Below, one piece after another: positions 14,445-21,946 of a stretch of 46,954 bases of DNA. Below the pieces are notes generated by a model. It ran no database searches. It was not told the DNA's origin and saw only the letters and a program-made list of their open reading frames with translations. Origin of the DNA: JBJXHB01 sp046160725 (GTDB taxonomy: Bacteria > Pseudomonadota > Gammaproteobacteria > Burkholderiales > Burkholderiaceae_C); the NCBI GenBank assembly GCA_046160725.1, contig JBJXHB010000095.1, positions 1 to 46,954 of the forward strand, given 5' to 3'. A program made the position numbers and the translations under genes. Position 1 is the stretch's first letter. Each line of letters begins with the position of its first letter.

Positions 14445-15391
14445 GTCCGCCGCGACGGTGACGCTGGCGCATGGCCCCATGACGACAGGCTGGCCGGCCG
14501 GATGCCGATGTCCGCCAGGCCCGGCAGCAGGCCGCTGGCGACATTGGGTACCTGCATTGAACGCAGGTTGTCGGCGCTCATCAGCGGCTCGCCCGGCAAC
14601 AGCCCCAGCAGCAGCGCCTGGACCCGGCCCAGCGCCGCGGGCAGGGCCAGCACCGGCCGCGCGTGGCCGCTGGCGAGCCCGGCCTGCTGCACGATCTGCC
14701 GCAAGGTCATCTCCTGCGGCCCGGCGCATTCGATGATCGGCGGCAGCGGCGGCATGGCCTGCAGCGCACGCACGATGGCCTCGGCCACGTCGCCGACCCA
14801 AACCGGCTGGAAGCGGGCGTCCGCGCCTGCGAGTGGCATCACCGGAAAGACACGCTGCAACTGGGCAAAGAGGTTCAGGAACCGGTCCTCGGCACCGAAG
14901 ATCACCGACGGCCGCAAGACGGTGACGGCCAGGCCGCTGTCGCGCCAGGCCAGTTCGCCCGCATGCTTGCTGCGCAGGTACATCGAGGGCGCATCGGCGG
15001 CCACGCCCAGCGCGCTGACATGCACCACCCGGGCGACGCCAGCGGCACGGGCGCCTGAGGCCAGTTGCCGGGTCAGGGCCACGTGCACACGCTCGAAGCG
15101 GGCGGCGTCGCCATGCAGCACCGCCACCAGATGCACCAACGCGTCTGCACCTTCCAGGATGGGCGCCATGGCCTGCGGGTCGTGTACATCTGCCGCCACC
15201 GCTACGACATTGGGCAGGGGTGCCAGCGCCCGCGCCGCGCTCAGGCGGCGCGTCGGCACCAGCAGTTCGCTGCCCGGCTCCTGTCCGGCCAGCCGGGCCA
15301 GCAACTCGCGGCCGACAAAGCCGGTACCGCCGGTGATCACGATGCGGCGGCGCCGGGCAGGCCCCTTGGCCGGGATGGCGGATGGGGACAT
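14441..15391 (-). CDS. Complex I NDUFA9 subunit-like NAD(P)-binding protein
   Basis: Atypical short-chain dehydrogenase of 316 aa. The Rossmann loop IVITGGTGFVGRELLARL lies at about residues 17-34. Further family landmarks are DALVHLVAVLHGD, VVHVSALGV and YLRSKHAGELAWRDSGLAVTVLRPSVIFGAEDRFLNLFAQL. These match the group that includes mitochondrial NDUFA9 and bacterial quinone-pathway relatives. The catalytic Y-x-x-x-K tyrosine is seen as YLRSK. ATG 15391 was chosen because the 19 in-frame codons upstream are basic and overlap slt. slt ends 7 bp upstream and cca overlaps downstream by 4 bp. The precise reaction is unknown. Confidence 0.85.
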   Translation of the reverse strand: MSPSAIPAKGPARRRRIVITGGTGFVGRELLARLAGQEPGSELLVPTRRLSAARALAPLPNVVAVAADVHDPQAMAPILEGADALVHLVAVLHGDAARFERVHVALTRQLASGARAAGVARVVHVSALGVAADAPSMYLRSKHAGELAWRDSGLAVTVLRPSVIFGAEDRFLNLFAQLQRVFPVMPLAGADARFQPVWVGDVAEAIVRALQAMPPLPPIIECAGPQEMTLRQIVQQAGLASGHARPVLALPAALGRVQALLLGLLPGEPLMSADNLRSMQVPNVASGLLPGLADIGIRPASLSSWGHAPASPSRRT

Positions 15392-15398
15392 GGTGGCC

Positions 15399-17480
15399 TC
15401 AGGGCAGATCGGCATTGGGCGGCGGCGCCGCGGTGTCACGCGGGCCAATGACCGCGCCCAGCCGCGGTTTCAGGCGCAGGGGCAGGGCAGCGTCCTGCAG
15501 GCGGGCATACACCGCGGCATTGGCCAGCACGCGCTTGACATAGTCACGTGTCTCGTTGAAGGGGATGTTCTCCACCCAGGCGGCCGCCTCCAGCACGGGC
15601 CCGTCGCGCCAGCGGCGCGGCCGGCCCGGTCCGGCGTTGTAGGCCGCGGTGGCCAGGGCCTGCGACCCACCCAGGTCGTCAAGGACCAGCTTCAGGTACT
15701 GGGTCCCCAGCTTCAGGTTGATCTCGGGGTCGTTGACCTGCTCGGGTCGAAACTCCAGCCCGACCTTGCGGGCCATCCAGCGGGCGGTTGCCGGCATCAG
15801 CTGCATCAGGCCGCTGGCACCGGCGGACGAACGCAGCGTGGACATGAACCGGGTCTCCTGCCGGATCAGCCCGAACACCAAGGGCGGCTCCAGGCCGGCG
15901 GCCAGTGCCGCACGGCGAATTTCGTCGCCCCAGGGCTGCGGATAGCGCGTGCCCATGTCCAGTTGCTCACGGCTGCGTTCGCTGGTGTTGATGCACAACT
16001 GCCAGTCCGACGCATCGCAGGCCAGGCGCGCTGCTGCCAGCAGATCGCGGTCCGTCATGCCGCGCAGGGTGAAGTTCCATTCCCGCCGCGCTTCGTCGCG
16101 CAGGTTCAGGCGCACCAGGGCCAGGGCCCGCTGAAGGCCGGGCAGGGCGGCGACGGTCTGGCGCTCGGCGTCGGTCGGCGGCGGCGGCGCCGCGGGCAGG
16201 TCCTGCGTCTGGCCGAGGTCTTCTGCGGCATGCTGGCCATAAAAGTGCAAGGGCGACGCCATGGCTGCCAGGGCGGCCCGGGCCTCGTCGCGTTGGGCCT
16301 GACCGGCATCACCCTTGGCCGCCGTGGCCAACCGGGCCCGTGCCGCCCAATAGGACCACGCCGGGTCGCGCGGCTCCAGGGCCTGCAAGGGCGGCAGCAC
16401 CTTCAGCAGCAGCGGCCAGCGCTGCTGCTCACGGGGCGACCGCAGCGCGGCCCGTGCGGCCCAGGCCAGCGTGTCGGCCGAAAACGGCGCGCTCGTACGA
16501 CCCAGCAGGTCGAAGGCGCGCTGGACCTGGTCGGCTGCGTCGGCCTGAAGCCGGAACGCCGACTGTCGCCCGACATAGATCCAGGCCCATGCCGCGCGTT
16601 GCTTGCCGAGCACCTCGGTCCAGCGTTCTTCGAGCAAGCGGGCCGCGACATCCGGGTCGTTGGCCGCCACGCGCAGCAATGCCAGAAGCCCCAGCTCCTC
16701 ATGCAGTGCCGAGGTGTCGTGGGCACGCTGGCGGCGCAGGAACTTCAACGGTTCGTCCAGGGCATCGGCGGCGGCACGGCCGGCGGCGCTGCCCAGCAGC
16801 GCGACCGCCGCGCGCGCGACACCGGGACGGTTGCTCTCCAGGGCCAGCCGGGCCTTGCGCCAGATGTCCTCCGGGGCCAGGCGGCGGGCCTCCCACAGGG
16901 CCAGCGCGAGTTGGTGGCAGCCGTCGTCCTGATCGCGTTGCGCCCACCACAGCGCGCGCGCCGCCTCCCGGACATCCTGGCCGGACTGGTGCTGGACCAG
17001 CAGGGCGTAACAGCTGACCTCGCGGTCGTCGTTCATCCGGAAGCGCGGATAGTCTCGTGCCAGATTGGGCCAGTCGCGCCGCCGGCCCAGCTCCAGCAGC
17101 CAGTCGTTGCGCATCCGGTCCTCGACATAGCTGCCGGCATGACGACCATAGAACGCCTCGACCTCGTCGACCGATGCCTCCGTCAGCCGGTTCAGCAGCT
17201 CCCAGTAGTCCACCCAGAGGGCCAATGCATGACCTTGCGTGCGGACCTGTGAGCGCAAGGCCGCCAGGCGCACCCGGTCCTTGCGACGCATCGCCTCACG
17301 AGCATCGACGATAGGGTCGGCCTCCACCGCGACCGCGGTCGCGGCTGGGCGTGTGGCCGGAGCCACCTTCTGTGCCCAGGCGGGTGCCAGCGCGGCGGCA
17401 GCCACCAGCGCACCGCACCGCAACGCCAAGCCGCTGCAGGACCCGAAGCCGGTGGCAAGCTGACGCATGAGGGCCCGCAT
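15399..17480 (-). CDS. slt: Soluble lytic murein transglycosylase
   Basis: Periplasmic enzyme that cleaves peptidoglycan glycan strands to 1,6-anhydro-muropeptides. It has 693 aa, close to Slt70 plus a longer N-terminus. A signal peptide ends near LAPAWAQ (about residue 37). The long middle is an alpha-superhelical U/L domain of repeated helices. The C-terminal SLT domain has FGLIRQETRF with catalytic Glu542, SSAGASGLMQLMPATARW, NLKLGTQYL and ATAAYNAGPGR, all typical. I chose ATG 17480, 5 bp after the GST stop; ATG 17468 is an alternative that keeps the signal peptide. No clear ribosome-binding site precedes either, so translational coupling is plausible. Confidence 0.94.
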   Translation of the reverse strand: MRALMRQLATGFGSCSGLALRCGALVAAAALAPAWAQKVAPATRPAATAVAVEADPIVDAREAMRRKDRVRLAALRSQVRTQGHALALWVDYWELLNRLTEASVDEVEAFYGRHAGSYVEDRMRNDWLLELGRRRDWPNLARDYPRFRMNDDREVSCYALLVQHQSGQDVREAARALWWAQRDQDDGCHQLALALWEARRLAPEDIWRKARLALESNRPGVARAAVALLGSAAGRAAADALDEPLKFLRRQRAHDTSALHEELGLLALLRVAANDPDVAARLLEERWTEVLGKQRAAWAWIYVGRQSAFRLQADAADQVQRAFDLLGRTSAPFSADTLAWAARAALRSPREQQRWPLLLKVLPPLQALEPRDPAWSYWAARARLATAAKGDAGQAQRDEARAALAAMASPLHFYGQHAAEDLGQTQDLPAAPPPPTDAERQTVAALPGLQRALALVRLNLRDEARREWNFTLRGMTDRDLLAAARLACDASDWQLCINTSERSREQLDMGTRYPQPWGDEIRRAALAAGLEPPLVFGLIRQETRFMSTLRSSAGASGLMQLMPATARWMARKVGLEFRPEQVNDPEINLKLGTQYLKLVLDDLGGSQALATAAYNAGPGRPRRWRDGPVLEAAAWVENIPFNETRDYVKRVLANAAVYARLQDAALPLRLKPRLGAVIGPRDTAAPPPNADLP

Positions 17481-17485
17481 CCGGA

Positions 17486-18160
17486 TCAAACGGGCGCGGG
17501 CCGGTAGGGCTCGTCCTCCGGCACCCATTCGTGTTCGGCCAGCGCCTCGGCGACCCAGGCCGCGACGGCGTCGTTTGCCCATACCCGGCCGATGTAGTCG
17601 GCGATCTCCGGCGATACCGGCAGGCCATAGCCGCGGATGCGCGCACAGACCGGCGCATAGAAGGCATCGGCGACGCAGAAGTCGCCGAAAAGGAATGGGC
17701 CGCCGCTGTCGGCCAGCGCCTCGCCCCACATGGTCACGATGCGCTGCATGTCGGCCTGCACGGCCGGCTGCTCGTCCCAGATGCGGCGGCCCACCTCGGG
17801 CAAGGAGGCCTCGATGTTCATCGGGCAGTGGCTGCGCAGCGCGCTGAACCCGGCATGCATCTCGGCGCACAGGCTGCGGGCACGGGCTCGGGCCCGCAGC
17901 TCACGAGGCCACAGTGCGCGATCTGCAAACGACTCGGCCAGATATTCCGCAATGGCCAAGGTGTCCCAGACCCGCAGCTCGCCGTCGATCAGCAAGGGCA
18001 CACGTCCAGCCGGCGACAGCGTCCGAACGCGCTGCCGAAATGCCTCCCACGGGGCAAAACTCAGGCGTTGTTCCTCGAACGGGATGCCGAAGTGCCGCAT
18101 CAACACCCAGGGCCGCATCGACCAGGACGAATAGTTCTTGTTGCCGATCACCAGTTGCAT
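17486..18160 (-). CDS. Glutathione S-transferase family protein
   Basis: Protein of 224 aa with a GST fold. The N-terminal thioredoxin-like domain (about 1-80) starts MQLVIGNKNYSSWSMRPWVLMRHFGIPFEE. The S-S-W-S-x-R-P motif is typical of a zeta/omega-like bacterial group, and Ser rather than Cys sits at the glutathione-activating position. GRVPLLIDGELRVWDTLAIAEYLAE is the glutathione-binding segment with the conserved cis-Pro and the D/S-T pair. The all-helical C-terminal domain follows. The start at ATG 18160 begins exactly at the first beta strand. It is the first gene of the minus-strand run leading to slt. The substrate is unknown. Confidence 0.9.
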   Translation of the reverse strand: MQLVIGNKNYSSWSMRPWVLMRHFGIPFEEQRLSFAPWEAFRQRVRTLSPAGRVPLLIDGELRVWDTLAIAEYLAESFADRALWPRELRARARARSLCAEMHAGFSALRSHCPMNIEASLPEVGRRIWDEQPAVQADMQRIVTMWGEALADSGGPFLFGDFCVADAFYAPVCARIRGYGLPVSPEIADYIGRVWANDAVAAWVAEALAEHEWVPEDEPYRPAPV

Positions 18161-18241
18161 GGTCAGGGTCTGCTGTCTCAGTGGCCGCGATGGTAGGCCG
18201 GCATCGCCCAATAGCGGCGGACCGGGCCGGGGGTGCCTTGC

Positions 18242-18281
18242 AACCACCGGCCACGCAGCACGAAGGCGTGGCCGTGGGTTA
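18242..18281. other. Strong intergenic hairpin upstream of fau
   Basis: GGCCACGC (18249-18256) and GCGTGGCC (18266-18273) form a perfect 8-bp stem with a 9-nt loop. It extends outward with AACCAC and GTGGGTT, allowing one bulged base on each side. It lies in the 177-bp gap between the divergent GST and fau genes. In many proteobacteria 6S RNA is encoded just upstream of this gene. The stem followed by GGGTTATCGGCGG is reminiscent of a 6S 3' half, but I found no matching 5' closing strand. Confidence 0.4.
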
Positions 18282-18325
18282 TCGGCGGAGTTTAGGGTGG
18301 CCAGTGTCCGGACGACTGCCACGCG

Positions 18326-18331
18326 CACAAT
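18326..18331 (+). promoter_or_regulatory. Candidate -10 box for fau, short or absent leader
   Basis: CACAAT ends 6 bp before the ATG at 18338. It differs from TACAAT by one base and has the same geometry as the boxes at 11505 and 25426. No -35 hexamer is clear. Confidence 0.28.
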
Positions 18332-18337
18332 GACGCC

Positions 18338-18931
18338 ATGAGCCGCATTCCTTTCAGCCTGGAGCCCACCCGCGACAAGGCCACCTTGCGCAAGCAGCTG
18401 CAGGCCGAGCGCCTCGCGATGCATGACCGCCACCAGCGTGCGGCGCAGCTGCAGGAGGTGCTGCGGGTCTGGCTGGTCGGCCGGCAGGATGCGGCCATCG
18501 GCGCGTACTGGCCGATCAAAGGCGAGTTCGATGCCCTGCCGGCGCTGTACCGCTGGAGCGAAACCGACGACCTACGGCGGATTGGCCTGCCGGTGATCGA
18601 CCGCGAGACCCGGCAGCTGCGCTTTCATGTCTGGTTTCCGGGCTGCCCGATGGCCGAGGACGCCTACGGCATCCCCAAGCCCAAGGACACGGAGGCCTTT
18701 GAGCCCAGCCTGTTGCTGGTGCCGTGCGTGGGCTTCGGTCCCGGCGGCACGCGCCTGGGCTATGGCGGCGGCTTCTACGACCGCACCTTGGCTGCACTGC
18801 AGCCGCGACCGGTCTGCGTCGGCATCGGCTACAGCCACGGCTGGATCCCCTGGCTGTCCGCGGAGCCACATGACATGCCCCTGGACGCCATCCTCACCGA
18901 AGACGGTGTGCAATGGCAGCGGGATGCCTGA
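18338..18931 (+). CDS. fau: 5-formyltetrahydrofolate cyclo-ligase
   Basis: Converts 5-formyl-THF to 5,10-methenyl-THF with ATP, returning stored folate to the one-carbon pool. The 197-aa product has the N-terminal helix RDKATLRKQLQAERLAM with the conserved Lys/Arg pattern, IGAYWPIKGEFD, and the C-terminal nucleotide and magnesium loop FGPGGTRLGYGGGFYDRTLA, which is diagnostic. The end is slightly extended compared with YgfA. The divergent upstream gap contains a strong hairpin (18242-18281). The gene is convergent with the PfkB kinase, 32 bp away. Confidence 0.95.
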   Translation: MSRIPFSLEPTRDKATLRKQLQAERLAMHDRHQRAAQLQEVLRVWLVGRQDAAIGAYWPIKGEFDALPALYRWSETDDLRRIGLPVIDRETRQLRFHVWFPGCPMAEDAYGIPKPKDTEAFEPSLLLVPCVGFGPGGTRLGYGGGFYDRTLAALQPRPVCVGIGYSHGWIPWLSAEPHDMPLDAILTEDGVQWQRDA

Positions 18932-18963
18932 GGCTGGCGGACTGAGACGCCAGGCGGCGCCGG

Positions 18964-19872
18964 TCAGGCGCCGTTAAGGGCCTCGCGCACCGGGTGGTTC
19001 TGCCCGCCGCGGTGGGCGATCTTCAACGCGCCCAGCCGGTTGCCCAGTTCGGCGCAGCGTTGCAGGGTCCAGCCGCGCTCCAGGCCGTACAGCAAGGCGC
19101 CGCGGAAGGCGTCGCCGCAGCCGGTGGGGTCCGCGATGCCGCTGGCGGCCACCCCGGGCACGTGGCTGCGCTCGCCACCGATCCAGAGCTCACAGCCCTG
19201 ATCGGCCAGGGTCACGACGACGCCCTTCAGGTTGGGCAGGCGCGACATGTCGGCCAGGCCCCAGCCGGTGCGCTCGGACAACATGCGGCCCTCGTAGTCG
19301 TTCAGGGCCAGCCAGCTCGCCTGCTGCAGCATGGCGCGGTGGGCGTCACCGTCGAACATCGGCAGTTGCTGGCCTGGGTCGAAGATGAACGGAATGCCGG
19401 CAGCCCTCATCTGATCGGCGTGCTGCCACATCGCCTCGCGGCCGTCCGGCGCGATGATGCCGATCCGCAGGTCGGCCCGCGCCGGCACAGCGGACTCATG
19501 CGCACGCTGCATGGCGCCGGGATGGAAGGCGGTGATCTGGTTGTTGTCCTGGTCGGTGATGATGATGGCCTGCGCGGTATAGGTGTCGTCGGCCCGGCCG
19601 ATGGCCGACACGTCGATGCCCTGCGCCTCCATCCGACGCAGGTAGCCGTCACCGTCGTGGCCGACCTGGGCCAGTACCACCGCCTGGCCACCGAGCGCCT
19701 GCAGGTTGTAGGCGATGTTGCCGGCGCATCCACCAAACTCCCGGCGCATCGTCGGCACCAGGAAGGAGACGTTCAGGATGTGCACCTGATCGGGCAGGAT
19801 CTGGTCGGCGAAGCGGCCCGGGAAAGTGGCGATGGTGTCGAAGGCGAGCGAGCCGCAGATCAGGGCAGACAT
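18964..19872 (-). CDS. PfkB family carbohydrate/nucleoside kinase
   Basis: Ribokinase-like fold of 302 aa. N-terminal signature FGGCAGNIAYNLQALGGQAVVLAQVGHDGDGY (about 46-77, including the conserved Gly-Gly and Asn) and the C-terminal signature DPTGCGDAFRGALLYGLERG, where Asp of GCGD is the catalytic base. Adenosine-kinase-like features (ITAFHPGAM, LNDYEGRML) suggest a nucleoside or sugar substrate, but the sequence does not decide between them. It follows the DUF3426 gene on the minus strand by 63 bp, and a 16-bp palindrome lies in that gap. I use no gene symbol because the substrate is not established. Confidence 0.88.
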   Translation of the reverse strand: MSALICGSLAFDTIATFPGRFADQILPDQVHILNVSFLVPTMRREFGGCAGNIAYNLQALGGQAVVLAQVGHDGDGYLRRMEAQGIDVSAIGRADDTYTAQAIIITDQDNNQITAFHPGAMQRAHESAVPARADLRIGIIAPDGREAMWQHADQMRAAGIPFIFDPGQQLPMFDGDAHRAMLQQASWLALNDYEGRMLSERTGWGLADMSRLPNLKGVVVTLADQGCELWIGGERSHVPGVAASGIADPTGCGDAFRGALLYGLERGWTLQRCAELGNRLGALKIAHRGGQNHPVREALNGA

Positions 19873-19909
19873 GACAAGGGATTCACCAGTGGAATGGGTT
19901 GTGGAGGCG

Positions 19910-19925
19910 GGCCCTGGCCAGGGCC
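19910..19925. other. Perfect 16-bp palindrome
   Basis: GGCCCTGGCCAGGGCC is self-complementary. It lies between the DUF3426 stop (19936) and the PfkB kinase start (19872) on the minus strand. It could form a small hairpin or be a protein site. There is no T-run after it in either direction, so it is not a canonical terminator. Confidence 0.5.
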
Positions 19926-19935
19926 AGGACCAGGA

Positions 19936-21018
19936 TCAGGGGTAGAACAACTCGACCGTATAGCCGCTGATGCGGCGTTCGCCGGTGGTCAGCGTCGTGG
20001 CCAGGGCGAGTTCCTGTCCGGGGTCCAGGCGCGACGCCGTCAGGCCGAAGTCGGCCAGCGTCAGCACCCGCCGCCCGACCACGCCGCCGGCATTGTCGGT
20101 GAGCGTCAGCTCGATGGCCGGAGCCCGCAGTGCAAGGTCTGCACGGTTTTTCAGGGTCAGGCTGAGCCGGTACAACGCCGTGCCATCCACCCGCGTCAGC
20201 CCGCTTGAATCCACCGTCAGCCGCTCGATGCGGGCCAGTGGCTGCACCGTGCAACCCAGGGGTTGGCAGGCCGCCGCCAGCCAGGCCGTGGTGGCGGGCC
20301 AACGTGCCGCGATCAGGTCGCGGGCATGCAACACCACCTGCGCGGCCAGAGCGGCGGCCAGCAACAGCGTGCAGAGCGCCAGGATCGTACGGACACCCGG
20401 ACGGCGCCAATACGCGGCACGGTCAGCGGCCTGCACGAAGCGGGGAGGCCGGTCATCAGCCACGATGGCCGGGGTGCGGTCGGCCTGCGTGGCGGCCTCG
20501 GCGACGCCAGCAGCAGCGGATAGCGAGACCACCGCCGATGGGCTGTCGGCAGGATCCGGCAATGGGGACAGCGGCAGCGGCGCGCTCGACGGCGCACGCA
20601 CGGCTGCAGGCACATCGGCTTCTGCCTGTGCATCAAGTACCGGACCATGGTCCGCTGGCAGTGATGGCGGCGGAGTCGGTGCCGCGGCATCGGCCTCGCC
20701 CCACCCGAGCGCCGTTGTGCTGTCGGGCGGCGCTGTGGTCCAGGCCGGTGCCGGGTCCGGATCAGCAGCGGGCTCGGGTTTTGGGCGGTGGCGTCCGAGC
20801 TCGTCCAGGACCCGCTGCACCGTCGCCGACTTCGGCGGGGGCACCGTCGGCGCCTGCACTGGGGGCAGGCCGTCGCGCTCCAGATCGAACAGGCCTTCCA
20901 ACGCATTGAAGACCTCGTTGCAGCGCCCGCAACGGACCCAGCCCTCGGAGACCAGCAACTGGTCCTTGACCACCCGGAACACGGTGCCGCAGGCGGAACA
21001 GCGCGTGGCCAGGCTCAT
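19936..21018 (-). CDS. DUF3426 protein with N-terminal zinc ribbon
   Basis: Protein of 360 aa. Residues 1-38 are an MJ0042-type zinc finger with two C-x-x-C pairs (CSACGTVFRV and CGRCNEVFNALEGLF). A long Pro/Ala/Asp-rich, probably disordered linker spans about 50-205. One membrane helix follows (TILALCTLLLAAALAAQVVL, about 219-238), and then the DUF3426 domain with LGCTVQPLARIERLTVDSSGL and a beta-rich end. This layout predicts a cytoplasmic zinc ribbon and a periplasmic domain. It follows prmA by 7 bp, an arrangement common in Burkholderiales. Function is unknown. Confidence 0.88.
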   Translation of the reverse strand: MSLATRCSACGTVFRVVKDQLLVSEGWVRCGRCNEVFNALEGLFDLERDGLPPVQAPTVPPPKSATVQRVLDELGRHRPKPEPAADPDPAPAWTTAPPDSTTALGWGEADAAAPTPPPSLPADHGPVLDAQAEADVPAAVRAPSSAPLPLSPLPDPADSPSAVVSLSAAAGVAEAATQADRTPAIVADDRPPRFVQAADRAAYWRRPGVRTILALCTLLLAAALAAQVVLHARDLIAARWPATTAWLAAACQPLGCTVQPLARIERLTVDSSGLTRVDGTALYRLSLTLKNRADLALRAPAIELTLTDNAGGVVGRRVLTLADFGLTASRLDPGQELALATTLTTGERRISGYTVELFYP

Positions 21019-21025
21019 GCGGGAA

Positions 21026-21919
21026 TCATGCCATGCGTCGCTGGGCCGTCATTAGGATCCAGCCGTCGAGCTGGTCGTCCACGGTCAATGTCAGCCACGG
21101 TGCGTAGGCGGCAGCCAACTCGGCGGCCTGCCGATCGAGGATGCCGGCCAGCACCAGGTGCCCGCCCGGCGCGACGTGGTCGCACAGCAGCGGTGCCAGC
21201 AGTTTGAGCGGCGTGGCCAGGATGTTGGCCAGCACCAGCGGGTAGGTGCCCTGCGCCACGTCGGGCAGGCCGGTGCGCAGCATGACCCGGTTGGCCTGCG
21301 CATTCACTTGGGCGGTCTGGGCGGCGTCGCGGTCGATGTCCACAGCGTCGATGTCGCAGGCGCCGTGCAGGCCCGCCGCGATGGCCAGGATGCCCGAGCC
21401 GCAGCCGTAGTCCAACACCCGGGGCCATGCCTGGGCATGGCGAGCAATCCAGCGCAGGCACATCAGGGTCGTGGGGTGGCTGCCGGTGCCGAAAGCCAGG
21501 CCAGGGTCCAGCCGGATGCTGGTGCGGGCACCGTCCGGCAGCGCGTGCCAGGTCGGCACGATCCAGAAATCATCGGTGACCGGTACCGGCGGGAACTGCG
21601 CCTGGGTCAGCCGCACCCAGTCCTGCTCGACCAGGGGCCGCAGGGCTCGCATCTGCACGCCCGCCAACTCAGGCTGCGCCCCGATCCAGGCGGCCGCCGC
21701 GGCGGCGCTGTCGTCATCCTCGAACAAGGCGACCAACACGGAATGCTGCCATCCGGCGGCCGGCGGCGGCATGTCCGGCTCGCCGAACATGGCCTGTTCG
21801 GCGGCGGTTCCGGCGTCGGCGTCCTCGACCGAAACCGACCGCGCGTCCAGGGCCTCGATCAGCAGGTCCGAAACCGCCTCGACCATCGCCTGGGGCGCCC
21901 AGAGCACCAGTTCGAACAT
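21026..21919 (-). CDS. prmA: Ribosomal protein L11 methyltransferase
   Basis: Trimethylates ribosomal protein L11 with SAM in the cytoplasm. The 297-aa product has an N-terminal substrate-recognition domain (FELVLWAPQAMVEAVSDLLIEALDARSVSVEDAD), then DPGLAFGTGSHPTTLMCL, the SAM motif VLDYGCGSGILAIAA and the post-motif LVLANILATPLKLLAP, the PrmA equivalent of NPP-type residues. It follows accC by 27 bp on the minus strand in the conserved order accB-accC-prmA. Confidence 0.96.
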   Translation of the reverse strand: MFELVLWAPQAMVEAVSDLLIEALDARSVSVEDADAGTAAEQAMFGEPDMPPPAAGWQHSVLVALFEDDDSAAAAAAWIGAQPELAGVQMRALRPLVEQDWVRLTQAQFPPVPVTDDFWIVPTWHALPDGARTSIRLDPGLAFGTGSHPTTLMCLRWIARHAQAWPRVLDYGCGSGILAIAAGLHGACDIDAVDIDRDAAQTAQVNAQANRVMLRTGLPDVAQGTYPLVLANILATPLKLLAPLLCDHVAPGGHLVLAGILDRQAAELAAAYAPWLTLTVDDQLDGWILMTAQRRMA

Positions 21920-21946
21920 GGACCCGTCCTGTGGTTGGGCCTGGTG

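Noticed and set aside
14445..14480. Upstream ATG at 14480 as the cca start
   Set aside because: The ATG at 14444 forms a 4-bp ATGA overlap with the preceding gene and begins exactly at the conserved first strand.
13743..17252. 1169-codon open frame on the plus strand across cca, the NDUFA9-like gene and slt
   Set aside because: It is the complement of clearly recognised minus-strand genes, has no domain signature and an extreme Arg/Gly/Gln composition. Such frames are expected at this GC content.
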